Of a stretch of 64,000 nt of DNA, positions 1 through 9,217 are shown piece by piece. Position 1 is the stretch's first letter. Each line of letters opens with the position of its first letter. Under the pieces are notes generated by a model, which was not told the origin of the DNA, made no database searches, and saw only the letters and a program-made list of their open reading frames with translations. This stretch comes from Methanoculleus frigidifontis. Its GTDB lineage: Archaea; Halobacteriota; Methanomicrobia; Methanomicrobiales; Methanoculleaceae. Both the position numbers and the translations under genes were made by a program. The stretch lies in NCBI RefSeq assembly GCF_030464345.1, contig NZ_VCYH01000004.1:186001-250000 (forward strand). Direction: 5' to 3'.

Positions 1-674
1 GCGATCGGTGAGAGGACGACGTCGTACCGGCCGGTCAGGATCTCCTGCCCGCCGACCGAGTGGGATGCCAGAAACGCCGCCTGCTCGCCGACGCTCCGCG
101 GATCGATATCAGCGGTGAACGGAGATGCGGCAAACTCGTATCCGGTGGAATGCTCCCGGATTGCCTCGAGCGAGACGCTGGCGCTCGTCCGCTCCATGCC
201 GTAGAGCACGCCGCTGCTGTTTGCGATGGTGAGATGCGATCGGGCAAGGTCCGCGCCGCCGCCGGCCACATCGACCGGATACTCCGCCGCTCCCTCGAGA
301 AGCCTGGCGATGAGATCGGCAGCGCCCCCGGCATCGACGACCAGCTCCCGGTCGGCCGACGGAGCGGTGCTGACGATATCGGCGGGCTTCGGGAGGCCGT
401 GCCATTCCTGCGGCGTGGCGATACGCCCGCTGGCGAGGGCGGCGTCCAGGCACTCCCGCCACTTCGCAGGGTCGCTGGTGCTGGATATGCCGATCCGCCC
501 GTCCTTGATCGTGCGGATGGCGACCGCCCATTCCCGCGAGGCTTCGGCGGCACCGATGATCGACTGCTTGATCTCGGCGGAGATGCTGCTCCCCCGTACG
601 TAGAAGACCTCGACCTCGTCTGCGTGGTGCCGGCCCTCCCGGATGATGTCGTCGATCAGGTACTCGCCCTTCAT
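1..674 (-). CDS. tldE: TldE/PmbA-family protein, partial (C-terminus outside window)
   Basis: This is the partner of TldD. TldD/TldE heterodimers are metalloproteases that degrade or mature peptides; TldE is the subunit without the zinc site. The open frame starts at 674 (MKGEYLIDDIIREGRHHADE) and runs 224 codons off the left edge without a stop, so the C-terminal half is missing here. A stretch reading TIANSSGVLYGMERTSAS is typical of the family's central beta-rich region. Its ATG overlaps the stop of the upstream tldD (ATGA), so the two are translationally coupled. The identification rests mainly on this pairing plus family-like sequence. Confidence 0.85.
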   Translation of the reverse strand, partial: MKGEYLIDDIIREGRHHADEVEVFYVRGSSISAEIKQSIIGAAEASREWAVAIRTIKDGRIGISSTSDPAKWRECLDAALASGRIATPQEWHGLPKPADIVSTAPSADRELVVDAGGAADLIARLLEGAAEYPVDVAGGGADLARSHLTIANSSGVLYGMERTSASVSLEAIREHSTGYEFAASPFTADIDPRSVGEQAAFLASHSVGGQEILTGRYDVVLSPI

Positions 675-1996
675 GATCCGCGTCCTCCGAGCATTGCGTT
701 TTTGAGGAGGAGGTGCGGCGCACCGTCGCTCACCGGCACGCTCTGCCCGCCTTTCCCGCAGTATCCGGGATGCATCTTCCTATCGTTCCCGATGAGGACG
801 ATGTCGTGGAGTGTCCGCAGGATCTCTCCCGAGAGCGAGACGTCCCGGACCATCCGGGTCTTCTCGCCGTTCTCGATGAGGTAGCCGTACTCCGCGTTGA
901 ACTGGAAGACACCGCGGCCGGGATCGACCTGGCCGCCGCGTGACCCGATCAGCAGGATGCCGTCTCTGCACTCGTCCATGATCTCCTCGTAGGTCGCATC
1001 ACCGTTCTCGATGAAGGTGTTGCTCATCCTGACCTGCGGAGCGGCGCCGTGTTCGGCGCGGGCGTGCCCGGCGATGCCGTCGCCGACGGCGGCGAGCGTC
1101 TCCCGGTTGTGGAGATACGCCTGCAGGACGCCGCCGCTGATGATCTCGGTCCTCTCCGGCTTCACGCCCTCGGCGTCAACCGGGTCGAACCCGAACCCGG
1201 GGAGGGAAGGATCATCCACGATGACGAGACCCTCGCAGCCGATCGTCTCACCGATCTTCCCTTTCAGGACGGAGTTACCTTCCCGGACGAGGTCGCCCTC
1301 GCTCGCGTGCCCGACCGCCTCGTGGGTGAAGACCCCGGCGAGCTCGGGGTCGAGGACGGCCTTCGTCGCCCCGCCCTTCGCAAGCCCCGCACCGAGCAGG
1401 TCGACCGCAGTCTCCCCGGCTTTTTGCCCGAGACCCTGTTTGTCCCGGAGATTAAACCCACCGGTGATATGATCGCGTTCGCTCCCCATCTGCATCACCC
1501 CGTTCCGGGAGGCGACCGCAACCACCGAAAAACCGCTCCTGACAGTCTCGTACGACATCTCGCTCCCGCTGGAGTCCATGAACCGGACGTGGTCGATCCC
1601 CTCCGTATACCGGGCACGGGTGTTCACCACCTCGGGGAGGCGGGCAGCGGCCTCGATCTCGGCAAGGAGACGGGTCTTCTCCTCGAGATCGACGTTCCGG
1701 GGGTCTTCCCGGAGCGGCGGGGACGCGAGGAGTCCCCGGGGGGCGGGAGCAAGATCGACCCGGTCCTCCGTGATCCCGGCAAGCGGCACGGCCTCGGCGA
1801 CGATCGCTTCGACCGCCCTGCGGGAATCGAGATCGACGTGGTCGAGGACGAGAATACCCCATCCCGCTGGCCCGAGCACCCGGACGACGGTCTTGTCAAA
1901 AAAGGATGTGCCTGCGGATTCGACCACCCCGTCGTCGACTTCTATCTGGGTGACCTCGCCCCGCACGCACCGTATATCATAGTAGCGTGGCTCCAT
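671..1996 (-). CDS. tldD: TldD metalloprotease subunit
   Basis: This is the zinc-bearing subunit of the TldD/TldE protease. The 441-residue protein carries the diagnostic HExxxH motif (HEAVGH, residues about 225-230) inside FTHEAVGHASEGD, and the family's glycine-rich C-terminal sheet (GSRGGQVDPGRGVFQF). Its length is slightly under the bacterial 480. The known role is cytoplasmic cleavage of modified peptides; the substrate in this organism is unknown. The stop overlaps the tldE start by 4 nt. lonB follows on the same strand, 6 nt upstream of the start codon, so lonB-tldD-tldE probably form one operon for protein quality control. Confidence 0.93.
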   Translation of the reverse strand: MEPRYYDIRCVRGEVTQIEVDDGVVESAGTSFFDKTVVRVLGPAGWGILVLDHVDLDSRRAVEAIVAEAVPLAGITEDRVDLAPAPRGLLASPPLREDPRNVDLEEKTRLLAEIEAAARLPEVVNTRARYTEGIDHVRFMDSSGSEMSYETVRSGFSVVAVASRNGVMQMGSERDHITGGFNLRDKQGLGQKAGETAVDLLGAGLAKGGATKAVLDPELAGVFTHEAVGHASEGDLVREGNSVLKGKIGETIGCEGLVIVDDPSLPGFGFDPVDAEGVKPERTEIISGGVLQAYLHNRETLAAVGDGIAGHARAEHGAAPQVRMSNTFIENGDATYEEIMDECRDGILLIGSRGGQVDPGRGVFQFNAEYGYLIENGEKTRMVRDVSLSGEILRTLHDIVLIGNDRKMHPGYCGKGGQSVPVSDGAPHLLLKNAMLGGRGS

Positions 1997-2002
1997 ACGG
2001 CA

Positions 2003-3946
2003 TCAGACCGGAGAATGCCCGACGTTCTGGTCGAAGAGTCCCGGGGCGGAGTGAACCGCCGCCATCTTTCGGAGCTTCGCAAGGAACCCTTCCCGGTTCT
2101 CGGGCACGAGAGCGTTCTGCAGCACCTCTTCGATATGCGCGACCGGCACGATCTCCACCATCTGCCGGTAGCTGTCCTCGATGAGGACGTCTTCCAGGTT
2201 CGACTGCGGGATGATCACCTTCTTGATGCCGGCCTTGGCCGCGGCCTCGATCTTGTAGGTGACGCCGCCGATCGGGAGGACGTCGCCCCGCACCGAGAGC
2301 GACCCGGTCATCGCGACGTCCTGCCGGACCGGAATGTTCTCGATGGCACTGATCACAGCTGTTGCGACGCTGACCGAGGCGGAGTCGCCCTCGACACCCT
2401 GGTAGGTACCGATGAACTGGATGTGAATATCCATGTTCCTGATGTCTCTGCCGGTGAACTTCTTGATGAGTGCACTGACGTTCTTGATCGACTCCTGTGC
2501 AATCTCTTTCAGGAGGCCCGTGGCGATGACGCTGCCGTTGGCCCCCTGGCTCGGGGTGACCTCCGCCATGATCGGGAGCACCGAACCGCTGTCGGACCCC
2601 ATCACCGCAAGCCCGTTCACCCGTCCGACCTGGGCACCTTCGACGATCGTGATGTCGTAGTCGCGGCTTCTGCGGATGTATTCGTCAGAGATCTGATCCT
2701 CGATCGAGCGGGCGGAAGACTTTGCGGCGAGCACGTGCCTGGCGGTGGTGAGCTCTGCGCTCTCCTGCCGGGCGAGGTCGCCCGCCACCCGGATAAGCCC
2801 GCCCATGTCACGGAGCTTCAGGGTCAGGTGACCTTTCCGGTTCGACCTGCGGCGCGCCTCGCGGAGAACCTCCACAATGGCGCTGCGGTCGAAGTGCGGG
2901 ATCTTCCCGTCGTTCTTGACCTCCTGCGCGATGAACCTGATGAACTTGCGGCGGTTCTCCGCTGTGTCCTCCATCGTCTCCTTCATGTAGATCTCGTAGC
3001 CGTATCCACGGATACGCGACCTGAGCGCCGGGTGCATCCCCTGGACGGCGTCGAGATTTCCTGCAGCCACCATCACGAACCGGCACGGCACCGGCTCGGT
3101 CCGCACCATCGCACCACTCGACCGCTCGCTCTGGCCGGTGATCGGGAACGCCCCCTCCTGCAGAGCGGTCAGCAGGTTCTGCTGGGAGTGGGGGGTCAGA
3201 GTGTTGATCTCATCGATGAAGAGCACGCCGCCGTGCGCACGGTGAATGGCGCCGGACTCGACGCGGTCGTGCGAGGGGGTCTCGAGACCGCCGCTCTGGA
3301 ATGGGTCGTGCCGGACATCGCCGAGGAGCGCTCCGGCATGCGAGCCGGTCCCGTCGATGAAGGGGGCTATCGAGTCCGATTCGTGGTTGAGGAGCAGCTT
3401 CGGCACCATCGTCTCTTCACGCGGCGTGGAGTACCGGAGCGCCATGAAGATGAACGCCGCTGCGATAATCCCCATCAGCCACTGATAGGTGATGAGTGCA
3501 TACCCGACAATACCGATGATGAGGAGCATGATGAGGGTGTTTCTCATCTGGAGCTTCTTGCGCGCCTCCATCTTGTGAGCGTTGACGATCTGTTTTCCGC
3601 GGCCGGCGGGCACGGTTCGAATTATTGGGTTATTGGAATCTTCAGGATTCGGATAAACAAGGATGTCCTGCATCTCCTCTTTGGGGAGAAGCTCGGCCAT
3701 CGCTTTTGCAAGCATGGACTTTCCAGTTCCCGGAGTACCGATCATCATCACGTGCCGCCGTTGCGTGGCGGCTTTGCGCATCACCTCGGCGGCATGCTCC
3801 TGACCGATGACCTGATCGATAAGCTTGGGAGGAACTTCGATATCGGACGACGTACTCAGATCGAGACCGGCGAAGACATCGATGTCCTCCATCTCGTCGG
3901 CCGTGATCTCAATGTCAGGGATATCTTTCGTTGTTGTTGAATCCAT
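2003..3946 (-). CDS. lonB: Archaeal membrane-anchored Lon protease (LonB)
   Basis: This is an ATP-dependent serine protease that degrades misfolded and membrane proteins. In the 647-residue product I see Walker A GTPGTGKS at about 70-77, two adjacent membrane segments at about 137-171 inserted in the AAA+ domain (the archaeal LonB hallmark), Walker B VLFIDEIN at about 241-248, and a C-terminal Lon protease domain with the catalytic Ser (EGDSAS, about 522) and Lys (VTYKIEAA, about 565). I chose the ATG at 3946 because a longer in-frame start (3994) lies upstream of the TATA box. A GAGGT lies about 10 nt before the chosen start. It is divergent from prs. Confidence 0.95.
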   Translation of the reverse strand: MDSTTTKDIPDIEITADEMEDIDVFAGLDLSTSSDIEVPPKLIDQVIGQEHAAEVMRKAATQRRHVMMIGTPGTGKSMLAKAMAELLPKEEMQDILVYPNPEDSNNPIIRTVPAGRGKQIVNAHKMEARKKLQMRNTLIMLLIIGIVGYALITYQWLMGIIAAAFIFMALRYSTPREETMVPKLLLNHESDSIAPFIDGTGSHAGALLGDVRHDPFQSGGLETPSHDRVESGAIHRAHGGVLFIDEINTLTPHSQQNLLTALQEGAFPITGQSERSSGAMVRTEPVPCRFVMVAAGNLDAVQGMHPALRSRIRGYGYEIYMKETMEDTAENRRKFIRFIAQEVKNDGKIPHFDRSAIVEVLREARRRSNRKGHLTLKLRDMGGLIRVAGDLARQESAELTTARHVLAAKSSARSIEDQISDEYIRRSRDYDITIVEGAQVGRVNGLAVMGSDSGSVLPIMAEVTPSQGANGSVIATGLLKEIAQESIKNVSALIKKFTGRDIRNMDIHIQFIGTYQGVEGDSASVSVATAVISAIENIPVRQDVAMTGSLSVRGDVLPIGGVTYKIEAAAKAGIKKVIIPQSNLEDVLIEDSYRQMVEIVPVAHIEEVLQNALVPENREGFLAKLRKMAAVHSAPGLFDQNVGHSPV

Positions 3947-3977
3947 CGTCGAGTTTACCTCTTTGCTGCCATGGTAC

Positions 3978-3985
3978 TTATATAA
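3978..3985. promoter_or_regulatory. Symmetric TATA box shared by lonB and prs
   Basis: The octamer TTATATAA is a perfect palindrome in the 80-bp divergent gap. Counting about 25 nt in each direction gives transcription starts near 3956 (leftward, lonB) and 4006 (rightward, prs). Both agree with the chosen start codons and with GAGGT and GGGTGAGG ribosome sites. Orientation would be set by flanking BRE bases. Confidence 0.6.
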
Positions 3986-4026
3986 TTTATTCATGATAGT
4001 TTAAGTACTTTCAGCAAGGGTGAGGA

Positions 4027-4875
4027 ATGAAGATTATCAGTACTGAACGATCCCAGGTTCTTGCAGCGAGGATTTCGGAAAGTGCGGGCATACAGCTCCT
4101 TGACACTAAGTTTTCCCGATTCCCGGACGGAGAGCTGTATCTGCGAACGGGAGAGACCGACGCCGAGACGGTCATCGTCAGCAGCATCGTTGACAGCGAC
4201 ACTCTGGTGCAGACGCTCCTGGCCGTTGATGCGTGCGACACGTCACGAAATACCCTCGTCATCCCGTACCTCGGCTACGCCAGGCAGGACAAACGGTTCA
4301 ACCCGGGCGAGCCGATCAGTGCACGGGCAATCGCCCGTGCACTCTCGCGAGGCGTCGACGAGATCTTCGTCGTCAACATCCACGACCCGGGCGTGCTGCA
4401 GTACTTCGATGCCCCGGCATCGAACATCTCAACCGCCCCGGCAATCGGGGAGTATATCAGGCAGAGCGGGATGGACGACCCGCTGGTGCTCGCACCCGAC
4501 GACGGCGCGGCTCGTTTCGCGGCGGATATCGCCCGGGTTGGCGGATGGGACACCGACCACCTGGAGAAGACCCGCATCTCGGGTGTCGAGGTGCGGATGG
4601 AGCCAAAACACCTCCCCGTCGACTCCCGCGAGGTGATCATCGTCGACGACATCATCTCCACCGGCGGCACCCTCGCAACCGCTGCAGGCATGCTCTCCCG
4701 GCAGGGAGCCGCCGCCGTCCACGCCGCCTGTGTCCACGGTGTCCTCTCGAGCGGTGCGTATGCCCGGCTCCGGGCGGCAGGCGTCGCCTCCGTCGCGTCC
4801 AGCGACACCTACGAGAACGCCACGAGCTGTATCTCTGCTGCAGATGCAATTGCAGAAAGGATCCGCCGATGCTGA
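4027..4875 (+). CDS. prs: Ribose-phosphate pyrophosphokinase (PRPP synthetase)
   Basis: This enzyme makes PRPP from ribose 5-phosphate and ATP for purine, pyrimidine, histidine and tryptophan synthesis. The 282-residue size is typical of the short archaeal (class III-like) enzymes. Visible motifs are the N-terminal SRFPDGELY region, YLGYARQDKRF (ATP/ribose-binding flexible loop) and the PRPP-binding motif VDDIISTGGT at about 205-215. A GGGTGAGG ribosome site precedes the ATG. The stop overlaps the rtcA start by 7 nt, so prs heads a prs-rtcA-nob1 operon that joins nucleotide supply to RNA processing. Confidence 0.95.
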   Translation: MKIISTERSQVLAARISESAGIQLLDTKFSRFPDGELYLRTGETDAETVIVSSIVDSDTLVQTLLAVDACDTSRNTLVIPYLGYARQDKRFNPGEPISARAIARALSRGVDEIFVVNIHDPGVLQYFDAPASNISTAPAIGEYIRQSGMDDPLVLAPDDGAARFAADIARVGGWDTDHLEKTRISGVEVRMEPKHLPVDSREVIIVDDIISTGGTLATAAGMLSRQGAAAVHAACVHGVLSSGAYARLRAAGVASVASSDTYENATSCISAADAIAERIRRC

Positions 4876-5855
4876 TCGTCGACGGATCGCACCTCGAAGG
4901 CGGCGGGCAGATCCTCCGCACCGTCGTCGCACTCTCGGCACTCTCCGAAACTCCGGTGACGATCGACCGGATCCGTGCAGGGAGGAAGAATCCCGGGCTT
5001 GCCCCCCAGCATATCGCTGCGGTAGAAGCCGTGGCGGCGACGGCTGACGCGAGGGTCGAAGGGCTCGCCCCGGGCAGCGAGAGGCTCATCTTCTCCCCCG
5101 CCGCACCGTCCCAAAAAGATGTCTCGGTCAAGATCCCGACGGCAGGGAGCATCCCGCTTGTCCTGCAGGCCTGGCTGCCGGTGGCGCTCCGTGCCGGCGG
5201 CACCCTGACCGTCACGGGCGGGACCGAGGTCGCACTGAGCCCGACGATCGACTACGTCGACCACGTGCTTGCGGAGCAGCTCCGCCGCCACGGCGCATCC
5301 ATTGCAATCGACGTAGTGCAGCGGGGCTACTTCCCCCGCGGCGGTGGAGAGGTGACGGTCAGGGTCGAGCCGTCACGCCTCTCGCCGATCGTCGTCGACG
5401 CCGAGATCCGCTCCTGCGGCGTCGCCTCCTGCTCGGGCGATCTGCCGGATCATGTCGTCCGCCGCCAGGCCGAGACCGCCCTGCAGACACTCGACGAGGC
5501 GGGGCTGCCGGAATTTCCGGCCACCTTCGACGCACGGACAGGCGGAGCGGGTCCAGGGAGTTCAGTCACGGCCTGGGCCGGCGCAAAGGGCGGCATCGCA
5601 CTCGGAAGACCCGGGCTCCCCGCGGAGGATGTGGGGAGAACCGCTGCCAAACGGCTGCTCCGGGAGATGGAACTGCCCGGAACCGTGGACGTCTACCTCG
5701 CCGACCAGCTGCTCATCTACCTGGCGACCAGCGGCGGCGAGTACAGCACCCACACGCTCTCGCTCCACGCAGAGACGGTCTGCTGGCTTCTCGCCGAGTT
5801 CGGATATCCGGTTCGCTGCCGCCGGAACACCACGCACGTTGAGTTTGCCGTATGA
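4869..5855 (+). CDS. rtcA: RNA 3'-terminal phosphate cyclase
   Basis: It converts RNA 3'-phosphates to 2',3'-cyclic phosphates through a covalent adenylyl-histidine intermediate. The 328-residue protein opens with the family signature DGSHLEGGGQILRT and has RGYFPRGGGEV in the middle. The C-terminal HTLSLHAETV aligns with the SCHLLTN segment of the E. coli enzyme; its second His is the probable nucleophile. The start at 4869 is fixed by overlap with the prs stop and by the signature starting within three residues. The gene overlaps nob1 by ATGA. Archaeal substrates are not established. Confidence 0.93.
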   Translation: MLIVDGSHLEGGGQILRTVVALSALSETPVTIDRIRAGRKNPGLAPQHIAAVEAVAATADARVEGLAPGSERLIFSPAAPSQKDVSVKIPTAGSIPLVLQAWLPVALRAGGTLTVTGGTEVALSPTIDYVDHVLAEQLRRHGASIAIDVVQRGYFPRGGGEVTVRVEPSRLSPIVVDAEIRSCGVASCSGDLPDHVVRRQAETALQTLDEAGLPEFPATFDARTGGAGPGSSVTAWAGAKGGIALGRPGLPAEDVGRTAAKRLLREMELPGTVDVYLADQLLIYLATSGGEYSTHTLSLHAETVCWLLAEFGYPVRCRRNTTHVEFAV

Positions 5856-6307
5856 TGCTCGTCCTCGACGCCTCGGTCTTCTTCTCCGACTTTCCCGTAA
5901 TGGAGAAGGCATGCACCACTCCGTCCGTCGTCGCCGAACTTGTCGACCTCCGGTCGAAAGGCCGTCTTGAAGCCCTGCTCGCCGAAGGGCTCTCGGTCAG
6001 GGAGCCGGATGTCCGGTTCCTCGAGGAGGTGGAAGCGGCGGCGAAACGCTCGGGGGACGCCGAGAAGATCTCCCGGACCGACCGGGATATTCTCGCCCTT
6101 GCACTCGAGGTGCAGGCCGTCCTCGTCACCGACGACTTCGCGGTCCAGAACGTCGCCCATTCCCTGAAGGTGCAAACCCGGAGCATCCAGCAGCGTGCGG
6201 CACGGCAGATCCGGTGGCGATTCCGGTGCAGCGGCTGCGGGCGATACTACAGAGAGGTCGGCGAGTGTCCCGTCTGCGGAGCGGCAATTAAAAGAAAACT
6301 TAAATAG
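5852..6307 (+). CDS. nob1: rRNA maturation endonuclease Nob1 (PIN domain plus zinc ribbon)
   Basis: Nob1 cleaves the 3' end of pre-16S rRNA in the last step of small-subunit assembly. The 151-residue protein has a PIN nuclease domain whose acidic residues are visible (VLDASVFF at the start, [13 protein letters not shown] near 75, [11 protein letters not shown] near 95). It ends in a four-cysteine zinc ribbon ([18 protein letters not shown]). Start and stop fit tight coupling to rtcA. A TATA-like CTTAAATAGA overlaps its 3' end and probably drives the next gene. Confidence 0.92.
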   Translation: MMLVLDASVFFSDFPVMEKACTTPSVVAELVDLRSKGRLEALLAEGLSVREPDVRFLEEVEAAAKRSGDAEKISRTDRDILALALEVQAVLVTDDFAVQNVAHSLKVQTRSIQQRAARQIRWRFRCSGCGRYYREVGECPVCGAAIKRKLK

Positions 6308-6327
6308 ATCGCCGGAAATCTTTTTCC

Positions 6328-6930
6328 ATGCCCCCGCTCGACGAGCTGATGAAGAAGGCCAAAGCACTCCAGGCAGAAGCACATACGCCGAGCCAGATTG
6401 CCGACGAACTGAGCCTCTCCGTAGAGACGGTCACCTGGCTGCTCACCCAGCCGAAGGATGCCGAAATACCCAAAGACGTCCATATCGACTGGACGACGGT
6501 GAGCAGTCACGCCACGCTGCTCGGCGACACCGCGGAGATGATGCTCAAGCGTTTCCTCCCTCCCGGCGAGGACGGAGGAGACTACCCCGATGTCGTCGTC
6601 GGCGTCGAACTCTCGGGCGTCCCGCTGGCAACACTCATCGCCGCCGAGGAGGGGCTACATCTCGCCATCTACCACCCGGCAAAGCACAGCCGCAGCGAAA
6701 GCCCCATCGGCTCGATCAGCGCCACATTCTCCGGGGTAAACGGTCATCGGTGCATCATCATCGACGATGTGATCACCACCGGAAAGACCGTGACCGAGGC
6801 CGTCGAGTATCTTCGCAGGCACGGGGCGACACCGCTCGCGATCTGGGTTCTCTTCGACAAACGCGGCATACGGGAGGTCGACGGGGTGCCGGTGCATTCG
6901 CTCTTCAGGATCTCCCGGCTGGACGGGTAA
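6328..6930 (+). CDS. PyrE-like phosphoribosyltransferase with N-terminal helix-turn-helix (GfcR family)
   Basis: The 200-residue protein joins an N-terminal HTH (about 1-50, [20 protein letters not shown]) to a type I phosphoribosyltransferase fold with the PRPP loop [12 protein letters not shown] at about 147-158. Relatives annotated orotate phosphoribosyltransferase-like include GfcR, a DNA-binding regulator of sugar metabolism in Haloferax, so a regulatory rather than enzymatic role is likely. It sits 20 nt after nob1. TTAAATAG about 25 nt upstream suggests its own near-leaderless transcript. A T-run follows 16 nt after the stop. Confidence 0.85.
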   Translation: MPPLDELMKKAKALQAEAHTPSQIADELSLSVETVTWLLTQPKDAEIPKDVHIDWTTVSSHATLLGDTAEMMLKRFLPPGEDGGDYPDVVVGVELSGVPLATLIAAEEGLHLAIYHPAKHSRSESPIGSISATFSGVNGHRCIIIDDVITTGKTVTEAVEYLRRHGATPLAIWVLFDKRGIREVDGVPVHSLFRISRLDG

Positions 6931-6946
6931 ACCGGGTTCTCAATAC

Positions 6947-6952
6947 TTTTTT
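6947..6952 (+). terminator. Oligo-T terminator after the PyrE-like gene
   Basis: Six consecutive T residues lie 17 nt after the stop codon, the usual archaeal termination signal. No hairpin is apparent. Confidence 0.5.
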
Positions 6953-7153
6953 GCCGCCCAGCGGCGGTACATGGCCGCGGCGGCAGGTTCTTCGGCTGGA
7001 TCATTCTGAAGATCGGTTTTTCAGCCCTTGCCCGGGGCACTACCGGCCACCACGGTCGCAGCGAAGAAACCGTGGCCGGCAAAGACACATTCGGGGCATC
7101 CGCCGGTTCGCGCCCGGCATGGGATCGCGATACTGAAACCCCCTATCGATCAC

Positions 7154-7194
7154 TATATATAGAACCTCAATTCAAACCTTACAGGAAAAGGAGG
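7154..7194 (+). promoter_or_regulatory. Thermosome promoter and ribosome site
   Basis: TATATATAG at 7154-7162 is a strong TATA box, placing the start of transcription near 7183. GGAGG at 7190-7194 is a clear Shine-Dalgarno site, 8 nt before the ATG at 7203. The strength of both fits a highly expressed chaperonin. I cannot identify a heat-shock operator. Confidence 0.7.
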
Positions 7195-7202
7195 ACTCAT
7201 TG

Positions 7203-8795
7203 ATGCTTGCTGGACAACCCATTATCATTTTACGGGACAATGTGGAGCGCACTCGCGGCCACGAGGCTCAGCGCTCGAACATTATGGCAGCCAAAGCTCT
7301 CGCTGCCGCTGTACGCACAACACTCGGCCCCCGCGGCATGGATAAGATGCTCGTAAGCCCCTCCGGCGACGTTGTGATCACGAACGACGGCGCGACGATC
7401 CTGCACGAGATCTCGGTGCAACACCCGGCAGCAAAGCTTGTTGTCGAGGTTGCAGAGACCCAGGACGACGAGGTCGGCGACGGCACCACCACCGCGACCG
7501 TGCTCGTCGGTTCCCTGATGGAAGAGGCTGAAAGGCTCCTGTCACAGGAGATTCACGCCACCGTCATCGGGCAGGGCTACCTTCTCGGCATGCACAAGGC
7601 CATGGAGATCTTGGGCGACCTCGCCATCGCGATCGGCATCGATGACCGTGAAGACCTCGTCAAGATCGCCGACACCGCCATGACCGGTAAGTCCATCGAA
7701 GCGGTGAAGGACAAGCTCCGTGAGATCGTCGTGGACGCCGTCACGCAGGTCGCCGAGACGACCGATTCCGGGAAGGTCGTCGTCGATGAAGACGACGTGA
7801 TGATCAAGACGCAGGTCGGCGAACGGATGGACGACGCAGAACTGATCCGCGGCGTCGTCATCGACAAGAGCCGTGTCAGCGAACAGATGCCCCGGACGGT
7901 CACGGACGCACGGGTTGCCCTCCTCGCAACCCCACTCGAGATCACCAAGACCCAGATGAAGGCCAAGATCAAGATCACCTCCTCTGACCAGGTCAAGGCC
8001 TTCTCCGAGCAGGAGCAGGCAGTCTTGAAGGGTCTCGCCGACACGATCGTCGCGACCGGCGCGAACGTCGTGCTCTGTCAGAAGGGCATCGCCGACGCCG
8101 TGCAGTTCTACCTGGCAAAGCAGGGCGTCTACGCCCTTGAGAATGTCCCTGAGAAGGACATGAAGTATGCTGCCCGTGCGCTCTGCGCCACCATCGTCAA
8201 CAAACCCGACGAACTGACCGCCGAGACACTCGGCCGGGCAGAGAAGGCGGAAGAGCTCGCTGACGCCGACCTCACCGTCCTCTCCGGCTGCCAGAACGCA
8301 AAGGCCGTCACCATCCTGCTCCGGGGCAGCACCCAGCTCCTGGTCGACGAGCTCGAGCGTGCCGTCTACGACGCAGCCCGTGTCGTGCAGGACGTCCTTG
8401 AGGACGGAAAGTTCGTTGTCGGCGGCGGTTCGGTGGAGACCGAGCTTCTGCTCCGCATCCGCGACTATGCAGCAAGCGTCGGCGGCCGTGTCCAGCTGGC
8501 AATCGAGGCATTTGCATCCGCGTTCGAGGTCATCCCCCGCACGCTCGCTGAGAACTCCGGTTTCGACCCGATCGACAAGCTGGTGGCGCTGAAGACCGCA
8601 CACAGCGAAGGGAACCGGTATGCCGGCCTCGACGTCTTCTCCGGCGAGATCGTCAACATGAAGGATGCCGGTGTCATCGAGCCCCTCCGGGTGAAGACCC
8701 AGGCGATCAAGAGCGGCGCCGAGACGGCAAGCCTGCTGATCCGTGTCGACGATATGATGATCACGCAGTCCGGCGGCGCTCCGGGAATGGAATAA
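7203..8795 (+). CDS. ths: Thermosome subunit (group II chaperonin)
   Basis: This subunit forms the eight-membered double ring that folds cytosolic proteins using ATP. The 530-residue protein has the full chaperonin layout: N-terminal equatorial [11 protein letters not shown], phosphate loop [10 protein letters not shown], apical domain in the middle, and the C-terminal [13 protein letters not shown] equatorial segment. I chose the ATG at 7203 over a TTG at 7200 because of SD spacing. Unlike many thermosomes it ends [11 protein letters not shown] with only a short GGM-type tail. It converges on the small beta-grasp gene with 4 nt between stops. Confidence 0.97.
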   Translation: MLAGQPIIILRDNVERTRGHEAQRSNIMAAKALAAAVRTTLGPRGMDKMLVSPSGDVVITNDGATILHEISVQHPAAKLVVEVAETQDDEVGDGTTTATVLVGSLMEEAERLLSQEIHATVIGQGYLLGMHKAMEILGDLAIAIGIDDREDLVKIADTAMTGKSIEAVKDKLREIVVDAVTQVAETTDSGKVVVDEDDVMIKTQVGERMDDAELIRGVVIDKSRVSEQMPRTVTDARVALLATPLEITKTQMKAKIKITSSDQVKAFSEQEQAVLKGLADTIVATGANVVLCQKGIADAVQFYLAKQGVYALENVPEKDMKYAARALCATIVNKPDELTAETLGRAEKAEELADADLTVLSGCQNAKAVTILLRGSTQLLVDELERAVYDAARVVQDVLEDGKFVVGGGSVETELLLRIRDYAASVGGRVQLAIEAFASAFEVIPRTLAENSGFDPIDKLVALKTAHSEGNRYAGLDVFSGEIVNMKDAGVIEPLRVKTQAIKSGAETASLLIRVDDMMITQSGGAPGME

Positions 8796-8799
8796 GCCC

Positions 8800-9018
8800 C
8801 TATCCGCGTGATCCGGTCAGGAAGATACGAACTTCGTCTTCCTCAATTTTTTTATCCTGCGCAAGGCTTCTGCCGTCAAAGAAGATCAGCACCGTATCCG
8901 GGTTGATCCCAAGCGACAGCAACGCGTCTTCGTAGGTGTCGCCGGCAGTTCCCTGGTAGAGCAGCACGTTTCCGTCAGGGATTATGGTGAACCTGCAGAT
9001 CATCTGATTCGATACCAT
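8800..9018 (-). CDS. Small beta-grasp (MoaD/ThiS/ubiquitin-like) protein
   Basis: This is a 72-residue protein with strand-turn spacing of a ubiquitin-like fold: RFTIIPDGNVLLYQG, then TYEDALLSLGINPDTVLIFFDG, then EEDEVRIFLTGSRG. Small archaeal modifiers (SAMPs) and MoaD/ThiS proteins end in GG; this one ends SRG, so sulphur transfer or conjugation through a C-terminal glycine would need variation from the classical form. Start at 9018 (or an internal ATG at 9003, which would give the TATA-like element near 9032-9041 better spacing). Fold assignment is by eye. Confidence 0.6.
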   Translation of the reverse strand: MVSNQMICRFTIIPDGNVLLYQGTAGDTYEDALLSLGINPDTVLIFFDGRSLAQDKKIEEDEVRIFLTGSRG

Positions 9019-9031
9019 TATAGGCGTCGAC

Positions 9032-9041
9032 GATAAATATT
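9032..9041 (+). promoter_or_regulatory. Box A of the tRNA-Ser gene
   Basis: GATAAATATT lies 16-25 nt upstream of the tRNA 5' end, as expected for a stable RNA promoter. It is also just upstream of the leftward beta-grasp gene and could serve both directions. Confidence 0.45.
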
Positions 9042-9056
9042 CTAGGCTATTTCTAT

Positions 9057-9141
9057 GCCGAGGTAGTCTAGTCCGGGAAGGCGGCGGCCTCGAAAGCCGC
9101 TGGTGCTCGGCACCACGGGAGTTCAAATCTCCCCCTCGGCG
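9057..9141 (+). tRNA. tRNA-Ser (anticodon CGA)
   Basis: Acceptor arms GCCGAGG (9057-9063) and CCTCGGC (9134-9140) pair perfectly, with discriminator G at 9141. The anticodon stem GCGGC/GCCGC encloses loop CTCGAAA, giving anticodon CGA, which reads UCG serine. A long variable arm (TGGTGCTCGGCACCA) confirms a class II tRNA. The T loop TTCAAAT is present. CCA is not encoded; TTTT follows directly. The accessory region to the right begins at this tRNA. Confidence 0.97.
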
Positions 9142-9217
9142 TTTTGATCGTTTGCCTGCATGCCGTCGGCGTATTTTTCGCACGGAAGAGGCGTGTTTAT
9201 CCGTCTTCTTTCGAGTT

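Noticed and set aside
1049-3940. 963-codon open frame on the + strand opposite tldD and lonB
   Set aside because: It is the antisense shadow of two clear genes, with composition typical of high-GC antisense frames and no domain.
3947-3994. Longer N-terminus for LonB starting at 3994
   Set aside because: The extra 16 codons contain the TATA box of lonB itself, so they would lie upstream of the transcription start.
4233-4868. N-terminal extension of RtcA upstream of 4869
   Set aside because: The extension is an out-of-frame reading of prs; the cyclase signature starts three residues after the ATG at 4869.
9057-9141. Evidence for an attachment-site duplication of the tRNA-Ser 3' end at the far side of the accessory region
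   Set aside because: I looked for a second CTCCCCCTCGGC-like stretch up to about 17.8 kb and found none, so the integration idea rests on gene content alone.
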